Assembly: GCF_030161255.1 (NCBI RefSeq)
Contig: NZ_BSPX01000009.1
Location: 1-64,000 of the forward strand
Length of the DNA stretch: 64,000 nucleotides
Direction of reading: 5' to 3'
DNA from: Zoogloea oryzae
Lineage (GTDB): Bacteria > Pseudomonadota > Gammaproteobacteria > Burkholderiales > Rhodocyclaceae
Under the pieces are notes generated by a model. It searched no databases, had not been told where the DNA came from, and was given only the letters and a program-made list of their open reading frames with translations. Of the stretch, positions 23,890-32,474 are shown piece after piece. A program made the position numbers and the translations under genes. The number at the start of each line of letters is the position of its first letter. The first letter of the stretch is position 1.

Positions 23890-26800
23890 CTACCCCCGCA
23901 CCAAAAACCGCCCCGTCTCCAGCCCCGGAAACCGCGCCTTCACGACCTCCAGGAACGCCATCACCTCCGGCGTCGCCGGCGACACATGCTCATGCAGCTG
24001 CGAGCGCCCGGCGTTCTTCACGTCATGCACCTTCACCGCGTAGCCCACCTCGGTGAGCCAGGCGGCGAGCTTCGCCTGTGACAGGTCCGCACCCTCCAGC
24101 CCCCACGCCCGCTGCACATAAGCCGCCAGGAAGGTCCGGATCGCGGTGCCAAGCATCCCGGTCCGGGCCGTCGCGTACACCTGCCCCGTGGGGCCGCGCA
24201 GGCGCTTCTGTTGCACCTCGTCCGGCCCGTCGGCCATCCCGGTCGCGTCGGACGCCGCCTGCAGGGCCTGGAAGCGTGCCCGCCGCTGGTGATTGCCCAC
24301 ATAGAGCGCGTAGAACGCCTGCCAGTCGCCCCAGTCCGCCATGGTCTTGAGGCAATGCGCCGGCCGCACCCAGTTCCCGTCCTTGTCCTGCTCCCCCTCG
24401 CGCCAGCGGTCGAACAGCATCCGGGCCAGTTCGCCCTCGGCCGCGCTGTCCCACGGCACGGTGGCAAACGCCAGATGCTCGACCCCGAGAGACTCGATCC
24501 GGACCATGCGGGCATCGACCGGACGACGCTTGAAGTCGTACTCCATGTTGAGTCGCACCGGCGTATCGAGCGTTTGCAGGTCCCAGTCGTTGAGCACCAT
24601 CTCGCCCAGCGACATCAGGGAGGCGCGCTTAATGATCTGGCCGGGCTGGCGGTTCGCGAAGAGGTCCAGCATGAAGCGGTTCTGGTTTTCCGGGCGCATC
24701 AGCGCGCGCTCCTTTTCCTCGTCACCGTCTGCGCTATCGAGCGGCACCTTGATGCCGCCCTTGGCGACCACCGGCTCGTGGCCCTCGACCGCAAGGCCGG
24801 TCAGCTGCAGGCGGGTCTTGCCCGCGACGGCCTGCCCGATCAGGTGCTTGAGCTCCGTCATCCCCGTGCCCGGCGCGATCCGGTCCACCAGTGCCTGAAA
24901 GCGCTGGCACATCGTGCCGGAGAGATCGAGCGCCTCGACATCGACCAGCAGGCCATCGGTCGTCGCCGACACCGCCAGCGCGCCCGGCGGCAGTTTCCAC
25001 AGGATCTCGCCGAGCACGGCCCGGGGGTAGCCCGACACCAGTGCCGCCACCGCCGGCTCCGAGATTCCGGACGGATCGATGGCGCGATACTTCAGGTCCG
25101 CCATGTCCAGCGCCCGCTTGCCTTTGAAGCCTTGACCTGTTTTTCCATACACCCCATTGCCCACCAGCTTCATGAACTGGTGCGGGAGGGACTTCTTGTC
25201 GAACTTCAGGCGCATTGCCCGGGTGTATATCGACCCTGATTCGAAGGGCCGGTACCCCACGTCCCCGTGGGACTCCGGCGGAAACTGCATCTCCGGCGCC
25301 GGCACGAAGACATCACCATCCGCTTCCAGCCACTGCCCCTTGTCGGCGTCCTTCTTGGCCTTCTCCCGCCGCAGGCGCTTCGCGCTTTCCGCGAAGACCG
25401 CCTCGCGGGCCTTCCATGGAATCACGACTCCGAAGCGGACCGTGATCTCCGCGCCCATCTCCAGCGCCAGCTCGATCTCCGGCGCGGTGGCCAGTGCGAC
25501 CCCCGAGAGGGGATACCACAGTCCATACTTCTCCATCATCACCGCGAGGCACGGGTACAGCGTCCCCTCCGGAAAGCGGAACTCCACCTCGGCGTAGCCG
25601 GCCACATGCCCCCGGAAGCGTTCCGGGTCCCGGGTGATCTCGATCCGCTCGTAGTCGAGACTCATGATCCCCGCGAGGCTCACCACGTAGCAGGCCGCCA
25701 GATCATGGTCGAACAGCCGGTAACCCGGCTGCGGCATCGGGGTCGGCCCGAACCAGTAGCACTCGTTGCGCCCGCCCATATAGACGTCAGCGAAGAAAGC
25801 CTCGAACCAACGCCGCACCCGTGTCGGCTCCCGCTGGGTCTGTGAGGTCGGGCGTCCGGTGGCCTCGTTCCAGCGCCAGCGCCGGACCTTCTCGAAGTTC
25901 AGGGCCACGTCTGGATGGACCCCGTCGCGCCGCATGCACAACTGCACCAGGCGCACCGACAGACCGCTTGCCGTCGCGGACAAGCCTTTGATACCCAGGT
26001 AGCGGTCGCAGAACCACAGAACCCACAAGGCATACAACACAGCGATCTCGGCGTCCCGCAGGCCATAGGCCTTGAACACCCACGGCAGCTTCCGCTGCAG
26101 CCGGCGCATCTCGGACTTGCGGTAGCCCTTGGGCAGCATCACCTTGGGTACGTTTAGCCACTCCCCGAGCTTGGCGAGCGGCGTGCCCGGCGGCGCCAGC
26201 CGCGCCGAATCGACGATCCGCACCGACAGCACGCGCGGGTCGAAGTCGTCGCCCACCACGTAGCGGTACCGGTGCTTGAGCCGCTCGGCCTGCTCCTCCT
26301 TGAGGGGCAGCTTCACCTCGGCCGGCCGGGCCGTGGTCGCGAGGGTGCCATTCACCGCCTGAAGCTGGTGGCGGAACTGCTTGAAGTCCCGGAAGACGGA
26401 AATGTCCGCCCGGGTGAAGTGGCCGCACAGCACGACCTCCTCGGGCCACTCGTCGAAGATGCACTCGATCTCGGCCTCGTCGAGCAGGTCATACAGCGCC
26501 TCGGCCAGCGACGGGCGATCCTGCACCGCATCCTTGCCGACGAGGTTGATGACCTTGCTGTAGCGCAGCCCGGTCGGCCCGATGACATAGAACTGGACCG
26601 ACAACAGCACGTTGCGGCCCTTGGCCTGATATTCCCACTCGCAGTCAAAGCCGACGAAGACCGGCGGGCCGAAGCCCCGGCGCGGGGGCAGGCGCTTGCC
26701 ATCGGCGCCGATGCCACCCATGAGGGGTGACGCTGTGACCGCCAGTGGCGGCGGCTGCACGCACGTCGCCAGAAAGCCGTCCAGCTTGGCCTGGTCTTCG

Positions 26801-27093
26801 GGCGAGATATCCGACTCGACGGGCGGAGGCAACTGTGCGCCACTCGGGGCAGCGGCGCCAGCGGGGGCAGGGGAGGAAGTCTCGCGCCTGGCGCGAGCCC
26901 TTTCCATCAAGGGACGAAACACCTCGTCCAGGTGGGCCAGGAGTGCGTCGAGATTAGGCCGCGTCGCGGCGGCGGGTTCATCGATGATCAGCTCCATCGC
27001 CGAATCCATTCCATTCTTGCGTCTGAAGCGTGCCCGGTCCTTCCGGGCCTCGACGACGCGTTCGAGCATCGTCGGTTTGGTGTCAATTGCCAT
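23890..27093 (-). CDS. Family B DNA polymerase of the integrated element (pipolin-like)
   Basis: 1067 residues. Exonuclease motifs: ExoI FDCEWE near 150, ExoII HFTRAD near 225, ExoIII YGLRD (Y-x3-D) near 345. Polymerase motifs: A FDHDLAACY near 475, B KLVGNGVYGKTGQG near 655, C TTDG near 720 (in place of DTDS). The set fits PolB enzymes of the protein-primed and primer-independent (piPolB) branch rather than host Pol II. An extra ~130-residue N-terminal region rich in Pro/Ala/Arg and a long C-terminus make it larger than the ~860-residue enterobacterial piPolB. It should replicate the excised element, or act on damaged DNA. The start codon lies inside inverted repeat R1; the ribosome site is weak (GGGGGT). 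Last gene of a run with an integrase and two small proteins. Confidence 0.9.
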   Translation of the reverse strand: MAIDTKPTMLERVVEARKDRARFRRKNGMDSAMELIIDEPAAATRPNLDALLAHLDEVFRPLMERARARRETSSPAPAGAAAPSGAQLPPPVESDISPEDQAKLDGFLATCVQPPPLAVTASPLMGGIGADGKRLPPRRGFGPPVFVGFDCEWEYQAKGRNVLLSVQFYVIGPTGLRYSKVINLVGKDAVQDRPSLAEALYDLLDEAEIECIFDEWPEEVVLCGHFTRADISVFRDFKQFRHQLQAVNGTLATTARPAEVKLPLKEEQAERLKHRYRYVVGDDFDPRVLSVRIVDSARLAPPGTPLAKLGEWLNVPKVMLPKGYRKSEMRRLQRKLPWVFKAYGLRDAEIAVLYALWVLWFCDRYLGIKGLSATASGLSVRLVQLCMRRDGVHPDVALNFEKVRRWRWNEATGRPTSQTQREPTRVRRWFEAFFADVYMGGRNECYWFGPTPMPQPGYRLFDHDLAACYVVSLAGIMSLDYERIEITRDPERFRGHVAGYAEVEFRFPEGTLYPCLAVMMEKYGLWYPLSGVALATAPEIELALEMGAEITVRFGVVIPWKAREAVFAESAKRLRREKAKKDADKGQWLEADGDVFVPAPEMQFPPESHGDVGYRPFESGSIYTRAMRLKFDKKSLPHQFMKLVGNGVYGKTGQGFKGKRALDMADLKYRAIDPSGISEPAVAALVSGYPRAVLGEILWKLPPGALAVSATTDGLLVDVEALDLSGTMCQRFQALVDRIAPGTGMTELKHLIGQAVAGKTRLQLTGLAVEGHEPVVAKGGIKVPLDSADGDEEKERALMRPENQNRFMLDLFANRQPGQIIKRASLMSLGEMVLNDWDLQTLDTPVRLNMEYDFKRRPVDARMVRIESLGVEHLAFATVPWDSAAEGELARMLFDRWREGEQDKDGNWVRPAHCLKTMADWGDWQAFYALYVGNHQRRARFQALQAASDATGMADGPDEVQQKRLRGPTGQVYATARTGMLGTAIRTFLAAYVQRAWGLEGADLSQAKLAAWLTEVGYAVKVHDVKNAGRSQLHEHVSPATPEVMAFLEVVKARFPGLETGRFLVRG

Positions 27094-27125
27094 ACTTCAT
27101 GGACCCCCACATCGAGATTGACACC
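27079..27125. repeat. Inverted repeat R1 (47 bp), over the polB start
   Basis: Arms GGTGTCAAT and ATTGACACC, 29-base centre with TACTTCAT and GACCCCC. On the minus strand the centre supplies GGGGGT and the polB ATG (27093-27091), and the far arm encodes residues 3-5 of the polymerase. One of four copies (see 31402, 32475, 43744), all in the same orientation. Confidence 0.9.
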
Positions 27126-27158
27126 GGCCAAGGCCATCACCGACCCCGACCGATGGAC

Positions 27159-27195
27159 AAAAAAAGAGCCGCCCGCCCGAAAAGGCAGACGGCTC
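27159..27195 (-). terminator. Intrinsic terminator upstream of polB
   Basis: On the minus strand GAGCCG (27195-27190) pairs with CGGCTC (27071-type stem at 27166-27171) and is followed by seven T. It would end transcripts of the gene at 27233 before polB, unless read through, so polB may have its own promoter or be controlled by attenuation at R1. Confidence 0.75.
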
Positions 27196-27232
27196 GGTCA
27201 GGCATCGCCGCGACGGGCGATGCCGGCGCGGA

Positions 27233-27499
27233 TTAGAGCGGCGTGGTGGCGGTATCCGGCTGCGCCTCCAGTTCGAGCATCGACCAGTTCGGCGGGATAC
27301 GACCGTTACTCGCCCACACCTTGTCGAGCATCTCGACGACGAGAATCGCGACGGTCTCGCTGGACGTGTGGAGGAAATCCACCATCCGGTCACGCAGGTT
27401 GAACACGCCCACGCCGCTCGGGTAGGCCTGGAAGCGGCCGATCTGGTGGTACTGGATGACGGTCTTCCCATTGGGGAAGCGGAAGTTGCGTTGGGCCAT
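27233..27499 (-). CDS. Small protein of unknown function, polB neighbour
   Basis: 88 residues from ATG 27499, preceded by AAGGAG at good spacing. Starts MAQRNFRFPNGK and has a hydrophobic helix SETVAILVVEMLDKVW near 50-65. No known domain. Between an acidic small protein and polB on the same strand, so probably part of the element's replication/maintenance module. Confidence 0.7.
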   Translation of the reverse strand: MAQRNFRFPNGKTVIQYHQIGRFQAYPSGVGVFNLRDRMVDFLHTSSETVAILVVEMLDKVWASNGRIPPNWSMLELEAQPDTATTPL

Positions 27500-27606
27500 A
27501 GGAATCTCCTTATAAAATGGCCGTTGTTGTTCGTGGCGGCGGCACCGGCAATCGCCGGCAAGCAAAGACGGTGCTGCCCCACACCTTCTGACAGGCGTCC
27601 CGCCCG

Positions 27607-27903
27607 TCAAAACTCGTTGTCGATGTCACGCCGGGCCCGGACGGGGCGCGGCATCTTGAGGGTCGTCAGCTTCTGCCGGACCGGAGCCTGATACGTCTGG
27701 CGGCGCGGAGCCGGCGCTTCGTACGTGTCCCGATCGTCATCGTCGTAGCCGCCGTAGTCATGCTCGGCCTCGTACGTGTCGTGGACTTCGACGTCTGAAT
27801 CGTCGTAATCCTCATCGTCTTCTTCGGGCGTGTAGCAGGGGCCGTCGTAGTAGATGCCGCCGGGTTCCCAGTCGCGCTCGTCCATATAAATTTCCGTCGT
27901 CAC
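27607..27903 (-). CDS. Acidic small protein with basic tail
   Basis: 98 residues from a GTG at 27903 with AAAAGGAG seven bases ahead. Residues ~8-62 are extremely acidic and Tyr-rich (EEDDEDYDDSDVEV, DDDDRDTYEA), with DTYEA appearing twice. Residues ~65-92 are basic and Pro-rich (APRRQTYQAPVRQKL). The bipolar charge suggests a disordered protein that could bind DNA-binding partners or mimic DNA (inference). Located between integrase 1 and polB, same strand. Confidence 0.65.
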   Translation of the reverse strand: MTTEIYMDERDWEPGGIYYDGPCYTPEEDDEDYDDSDVEVHDTYEAEHDYGGYDDDDRDTYEAPAPRRQTYQAPVRQKLTTLKMPRPVRARRDIDNEF

Positions 27904-27974
27904 TGTGGTGCTCCTTTTATGCCCGGTGCAGGGATGAGCGCCGGGCGGGTTGATGAATCGGTCGGAACTGCAAT

Positions 27975-29348
27975 TCACGCCGCGACAAGGCGCCGCTCGT
28001 GAGTGATCTCGATGCAAGGCACCGAGGGGGAAAGCCGGGCACCCTGGTCGGGGCGCTTCGGCTCGGGCGAACGGATCAGATCGCTGACCACATTGACAGC
28101 CCGATGCAGGCTGCTGTGGTGGGTCGCGAGGTAATGCCGCTCGGTCGTCCGGATGCTGCGGTGCCGCAAAAGCCTACTTATGCTGACAACATCAACTCCG
28201 CTGCTCGCAGCGATTGAAGCCGTCGATTTTCTAAGCGTGTGGAAGCACGCGGACGGATCGATGCCCACATCGGCGAAGACCCGTTTCAGCACCTTGCGGG
28301 GCGCGCTCATAGGCCCATCACCGCGCGTCGCCGGAAACAGCAGGTCGTTGTGGCTCAGCTCCCGCAACCGTTCGGTGATCTGAAGGGCGCGGGATGTCAG
28401 CGGGACAATCTCGTCGCCGCCGCCCTTGGTTTCCCGCAGGTGCAGCAGACGGTGTTTTGCATCCACGTCCGAGAAGCGGGCGTTGAGGGCTTCACCGATC
28501 CGCAGCGCGGTTTCCAGCAGCAATTCGATGAGGAGACGGAAGCGCTCCGATTCCGACTGCAGGCGGATGCGAAGGCGATGAACCTCCTCCACGGTCAGCG
28601 CCATCGGCGGCGGCGGGTTCTCCCGCAGCTGTTGCCAGCCGTCGAGCGGGTTGTGGTCGATCAGACCATGCTGCTTCGCCAGCCGGAAGACCGTCCGCAT
28701 GGACATCGCCCCGCGGTTGATCGTGGCCGTCTTGAGGAGCTTGCGCCGCAGGGACTTGCCAGGCTTACGCAGCTCGGCCAGAACCTGCTCCACCTCGAAG
28801 GCCGAGATCTCGCCGACTTGCAGGGCGCCAAGCGGCTCGGCGAAGTACAGCACGTAACGCGAGACCAGGTCCTTCCACGAGCGCAGGTTCTCCTGGGCCC
28901 ACGGTGTGACAACGGTTTCGACGAACACATTGAGCGTCATCTTCGCTGCGGCCGGATTGCGGCCACGGCGGACCGATTCCCGGTCCCGCTGGGCACGGGC
29001 CACTGCTTCCATGAAGGAGACCTCGACAGAGGTTCCATAGGAGATCGATGCCCGCTTGCCCGTCTCCGGGTTGGTGTAGCGGAAGACCCAGTTCCAATCC
29101 CGCGGATTGGTCAGCGATTCGACCTGCTTGAGGCCGGGGACGCCGGGCGTGGCCCGCTCTTTGGGCCGCCGAGGGCGGGCAGGTGTCAGACTGGGCGAGT
29201 CGTATCCGAAGGCCTGCGCGATCGGGGTGACATCCTGACAGGGAGGCTGTCTCGCCTTGCGTCGAGTAGTCTTGGCGCCCTCCAGAGCCGCTGAACTGTC
29301 GTTAGCAGGCTCAATCGGGATGGGGCGCGGAAGCAGAAAGACCTTCAT
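27975..29348 (-). CDS. Tyrosine recombinase 1 (phage-type integrase)
   Basis: 457 residues. The catalytic set is complete: Arg in ETALRIGEALNARF (about 278), Lys in ETKGGGDEIVPL, HTLRKS (H-x2-R, about 370), and HRSIRTTERHY with the late His and the nucleophile Tyr (about 395-405). Residues ~130-230 form the core-binding domain. The first ~60 residues are a Pro/Arg-rich extension. First gene of the minus-strand run that ends with polB, the arrangement expected for a recombinase that moves the PolB element. The C-terminus continues ~50 residues beyond the Tyr. Confidence 0.92.
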   Translation of the reverse strand: MKVFLLPRPIPIEPANDSSAALEGAKTTRRKARQPPCQDVTPIAQAFGYDSPSLTPARPRRPKERATPGVPGLKQVESLTNPRDWNWVFRYTNPETGKRASISYGTSVEVSFMEAVARAQRDRESVRRGRNPAAAKMTLNVFVETVVTPWAQENLRSWKDLVSRYVLYFAEPLGALQVGEISAFEVEQVLAELRKPGKSLRRKLLKTATINRGAMSMRTVFRLAKQHGLIDHNPLDGWQQLRENPPPPMALTVEEVHRLRIRLQSESERFRLLIELLLETALRIGEALNARFSDVDAKHRLLHLRETKGGGDEIVPLTSRALQITERLRELSHNDLLFPATRGDGPMSAPRKVLKRVFADVGIDPSACFHTLRKSTASIAASSGVDVVSISRLLRHRSIRTTERHYLATHHSSLHRAVNVVSDLIRSPEPKRPDQGARLSPSVPCIEITHERRLVAA

Positions 29349-29739
29349 GTCATCCCGCCTGGAGAACCGGGGTAAATTGGTTGGATTTGAAAGGTGTCAT
29401 GGCGTCGTTTTCTTCCTCAAAGTGGTGAGCTGGAACTCGGCTCGGACTGCACTTTAGTTGAGTCAGAAAGCCGTGAAAAGGCCGGGGTTTTCGTGCTTAG
29501 TGCATTGATAAATATTGATTTTTAAAGGATGGTCAGCCCCCTCGAGCGGGACTTAGATGCCTAAAGAGGATCGCACGCCGGGCGTGGGCTCCTGGGCGCG
29601 GATTCAATACCGGGCAGGTCCGCTAGAGTGTCCAGAATTAATTCGAGCTACCGCGCGTTAAAAATCTGAATCGAGTTGCCGTAAATAAGCAGTAAAGACT
29701 TGTCCAAAAAACTGCTCAACGCCCGATCTCTTGCCTCCG
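29349..29739. other. AT-rich divergent intergenic region
   Basis: 391 bases between the outward-facing integrase 1 gene and the gene at 29740. The part 29490-29530 and 29635-29710 is markedly A/T-rich. It must carry two promoters and is a candidate for a replication origin or integrase arm sites, but I found no iterated motif. Confidence 0.4.
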
Positions 29740-31305
29740 ATGCCTGCAAAACCCATTCCGAAGCCGCGCGCGCGTGGCGCGTCGCGGCAAGAGTGCGACC
29801 CCTTGTTGCTCAGGTGGCTGGGTCCAAAGGTGGAGGGCGACAATGAGGCAGGCCGCTTTGCCGGACTCCCTACGAAGGAACTCACGAAGGCGTTCAACCG
29901 CCGTTTCAAGACAAATCTGAGGGAGCGCACGGTGTTGAGCTATATCCGCGAGGCGGTCAAAGCGGCCAACAGGGAGGCGGAGGAGGTCACTCGGCGCTTT
30001 AAAGAGGCCGGGATGACTGGTATGTCCAAGCCCCCACCCAGCGTCACCTTGCCAAGACCCGGCCGCCCGAAATCGGGGACGTCGCCGAAGCCTCGGTCGA
30101 CGAAGAAGAAGCCCCCACCGGCCAGTTCCTTGCCGACCCTGATTCACGTCTTGTCGTCTCAAAAACAGAGCAAGCCATCGAGAACGCCCCCGCAGCGCAC
30201 GCGGAAGCGTGAGCCCGTGCAGGCGGTAGCCCCTGCCGTCACCCGACCGGGCACCAAACCCGGGCCGAAGCCCCGCTTCAAGCGCTGGAGCCGAGTGTGG
30301 TGGGAACTGCAGGCGCTTACGGGGTGGTCGGCACGCGCCCTGTATCACCATCTCGCGACGTTCCCGGCGATCAAGCCGCTCATCGGTAGCCGCGCGTCGT
30401 TTCTCCAGGGACTGGCCGATCTCGACGCGCCGCGCCCGACCTGGGACCCAATGGCAGCCACCCGGGCACTGCCTGTGTCGCCAGAAGACGCCTTCATTGA
30501 GGACCTACGGGGATGCGGAGCGCTGCATGTCCTGCATCTGCATCTGCATCAGGTGCTGATCAATACCGAGAAGGGTGAATGGGCGGTCTTGCTGCTCGCC
30601 TTCGACCCGGTGTCTCAGCTCATCAACGTGCGAGTGCTGGACTTCGAGGGTCCGTCGGGCCTGGCCTCGGCGGAGAGGCCTCGTGGACGCCCTCGCTGGA
30701 AGTGCCACACGGAGTGGCTGGCCACGGTCGAAGAGGAAGGCGGGGCTACAGGGGTTCAGTTGTCCCCGGATGGCTATCGGGATTTCGTGATCGATACGGT
30801 GGCGAAGACCGGTATCCCTTACAGCCCGGTGTGGCTTAGCCGCAGCATGGCGGGCGTAGACCGCGTCCTCGACGCACTGAAGCAACTCACGCCCGGCGAT
30901 GCGTTTGTCCTGTCACCCGTCCCGCATTGGCCGCGCGGGCCACTGGTCGTGCCGATGTCTCTCAAGGCTCTATGCGGCCAGATGTCGGATGTCGCCAATG
31001 CGCACAACCGCGAGTTTGCGCAGCCCATCCTGCGCCGTGCTCGGGCCTGCATCGAGGAACTCAAGGAAAAGGGGAGGGTGACCCCATCGACACTGGCCTG
31101 GCTGGAAGAGCACGGCTTGTATGACGTGACGAAAGACCACGTCACGACACTGGGCCTGCTGCATCCACCTCGTGCGGACGTGCGCCGTTTTGCGCTGCTG
31201 AGCGCATTCGAGGCGGGCTATCCGGGGTTGTCGTCGCGGGGGCACTACGTTGCGGTCGAGCCGCAGCGCATTCGATCCCGGTTTGTTGGCGAGGGGGATT
31301 CGTGA
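29740..31305 (+). CDS. Large basic protein of unknown function
   Basis: 521 residues from ATG 29740 (a TTG nine bases upstream is possible). Residues ~30-100 look like a helical DNA-binding segment (GLPTKELTKAFNRRFKTNL). Residues ~105-190 are a Lys/Arg/Pro-rich linker. From ~190 there is a folded region with alternating strands (LHVLHLHLHQVLIN, WAVLLLAFDPVSQLINVRVLD) resembling the first strands of an RNase H-like fold, but the expected catalytic acids are not all present. It could be a degenerate transposase-like or a replication protein. It faces away from integrase 1 and is followed by two strong hairpins. No confident family. Confidence 0.7.
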   Translation: MPAKPIPKPRARGASRQECDPLLLRWLGPKVEGDNEAGRFAGLPTKELTKAFNRRFKTNLRERTVLSYIREAVKAANREAEEVTRRFKEAGMTGMSKPPPSVTLPRPGRPKSGTSPKPRSTKKKPPPASSLPTLIHVLSSQKQSKPSRTPPQRTRKREPVQAVAPAVTRPGTKPGPKPRFKRWSRVWWELQALTGWSARALYHHLATFPAIKPLIGSRASFLQGLADLDAPRPTWDPMAATRALPVSPEDAFIEDLRGCGALHVLHLHLHQVLINTEKGEWAVLLLAFDPVSQLINVRVLDFEGPSGLASAERPRGRPRWKCHTEWLATVEEEGGATGVQLSPDGYRDFVIDTVAKTGIPYSPVWLSRSMAGVDRVLDALKQLTPGDAFVLSPVPHWPRGPLVVPMSLKALCGQMSDVANAHNREFAQPILRRARACIEELKEKGRVTPSTLAWLEEHGLYDVTKDHVTTLGLLHPPRADVRRFALLSAFEAGYPGLSSRGHYVAVEPQRIRSRFVGEGDS

Positions 31306-31314
31306 GGTGAGGTG

Positions 31315-31387
31315 ATCCGGACAGGCCGTCGCCTGTCCGGATTGCAAGTCATTGGCGCCCGGGCAGGGGCCTTGGTCCTGCCCGGGC
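31315..31387 (+). terminator. Two tandem hairpins after the basic protein gene
   Basis: Hairpin 1: 11-bp stem (31315-31325 with 31332-31342). Hairpin 2: 11-bp stem (31357-31367 with 31377-31387) followed by a short T-containing tail. Both begin within 10-55 bases of the stop codon, then R2 follows at 31402. Confidence 0.65.
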
Positions 31388-31401
31388 TTACGATCTTAGT
31401 T

Positions 31402-31448
31402 GGTGTCAATTCAGGTACTACATACACCCCCTTCAGGAGATTGACACC
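31402..31448. repeat. Inverted repeat R2 (47 bp)
   Basis: Same arms as R1, centre 29 bases with TACTACAT, ACCCCC and GAG before the right arm. Lies between the 3' ends of two convergent genes. On the minus strand the centre reads GGGGGT then ATG directly followed by TAG, a start-stop arrangement. Confidence 0.9.
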
Positions 31449-31512
31449 AAAATGGACTCCAGATTACCCGCTCACGGGCCGCGGGTGAGGCAGCACTTTC
31501 AAACTGTTTGAC

Positions 31513-32388
31513 CTACTCACCGGCGCCCGCATACGCGAGCTTGAGCAGTTCGGTGACGATACCCTCGTGTTTCGGCAGATCGCTCTTTCCAATCCGGATG
31601 CGGTAGCGGCCACCCCGGGAGTCGTATTCCACGACATCGAGCCCGGCCTCATCGAGCTTCGCCTGCGTGGCGTCGTCCTTCTCGAGTTTGGGCTCGAACC
31701 AGACCCAGTCCTTCTTGGGCCTGAACAGCGCGAAATTGTTGGGCTGTCCGTCCTTCGCCAGTCCGATGTAGAACTTGTTGTACTTTAGCGAAAGCCCGGG
31801 GGCGAAGCTGGCAACGATCCCGAACAGGCTGTCGGTGATCGCGAGCGTCTGCTTGCTCGCGCGTTTCTCCCAGTACGACCGGTCGGTCACGTCGGCGACC
31901 GCTTCGTCGTCGTCCACGAGCCCGAGGCGCATTTCGTTCAGGACTGTCGTGAACACGAGGGAGATGTTGTCCCCGAAACGGAACGCCTGCATCTGGATGG
32001 CCACGATGGGGATGAACCCATTGAACAGGCTGATTACGTTGAGGAAGCGGCTTGTGATGTCCTCGGCCACGATCACTGCGACATGATCGTATTGGGGGTA
32101 GCGCTTGCGCTCGATGTCCCAGTACTCGATGGTTCTGACGATGTGCGATTCGTCCGACTTTCCGAGCTGAATCTCGATTTCGTATCGGCGGTTTGACTCC
32201 GCGTCCTGGCAGAGGATGTCCAGGCGGCCCGCGTTCGGGTGGATACGCTCCTTGTCCTTGAGGATAAGGTCACCGAGACCCAGGATCGACGGATCTTCGG
32301 CGATCCGTTCCTGTACCCACTTCTCACCGTATTCAGCGTGGCCTTTCAGAAAGATGCGCTCGGGTTTGGCGTACTTGAGACTCGTCAT
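31513..32388 (-). CDS. PD-(D/E)XK-like nuclease of unknown family
   Basis: 291 residues. Residues ~52-75 contain AGRLDILCQD and YEIEIQLGKSDE, the pattern of a PD-(D/E)XK nuclease core in which the usual ExK reads EIQ followed by a Lys three residues on. The N-terminus (FLKGHAEYGEKWVQERIAEDPSILG) resembles NucS/RecB-like standalone nucleases that begin with a short helical region. The C-terminal third may recognise DNA. Flanked by R2 and R3, like a cassette. Role unknown; defence or element maintenance is possible. Confidence 0.68.
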   Translation of the reverse strand: MTSLKYAKPERIFLKGHAEYGEKWVQERIAEDPSILGLGDLILKDKERIHPNAGRLDILCQDAESNRRYEIEIQLGKSDESHIVRTIEYWDIERKRYPQYDHVAVIVAEDITSRFLNVISLFNGFIPIVAIQMQAFRFGDNISLVFTTVLNEMRLGLVDDDEAVADVTDRSYWEKRASKQTLAITDSLFGIVASFAPGLSLKYNKFYIGLAKDGQPNNFALFRPKKDWVWFEPKLEKDDATQAKLDEAGLDVVEYDSRGGRYRIRIGKSDLPKHEGIVTELLKLAYAGAGE

Positions 32389-32474
32389 GGCTGATCAGAT
32401 CATCCGGAGTGATATCGCTCAGTATTCTACTTGACTACCCGCAGTGCCGCAGATGCACGACCACACCCTCGTCT

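Noticed and set aside
23890..27093. Casposon interpretation of the PolB element
   Set aside because: No Cas1 gene and no element-terminal inverted repeats were found; the ends are direct repeats in a tRNA with tyrosine recombinases present.
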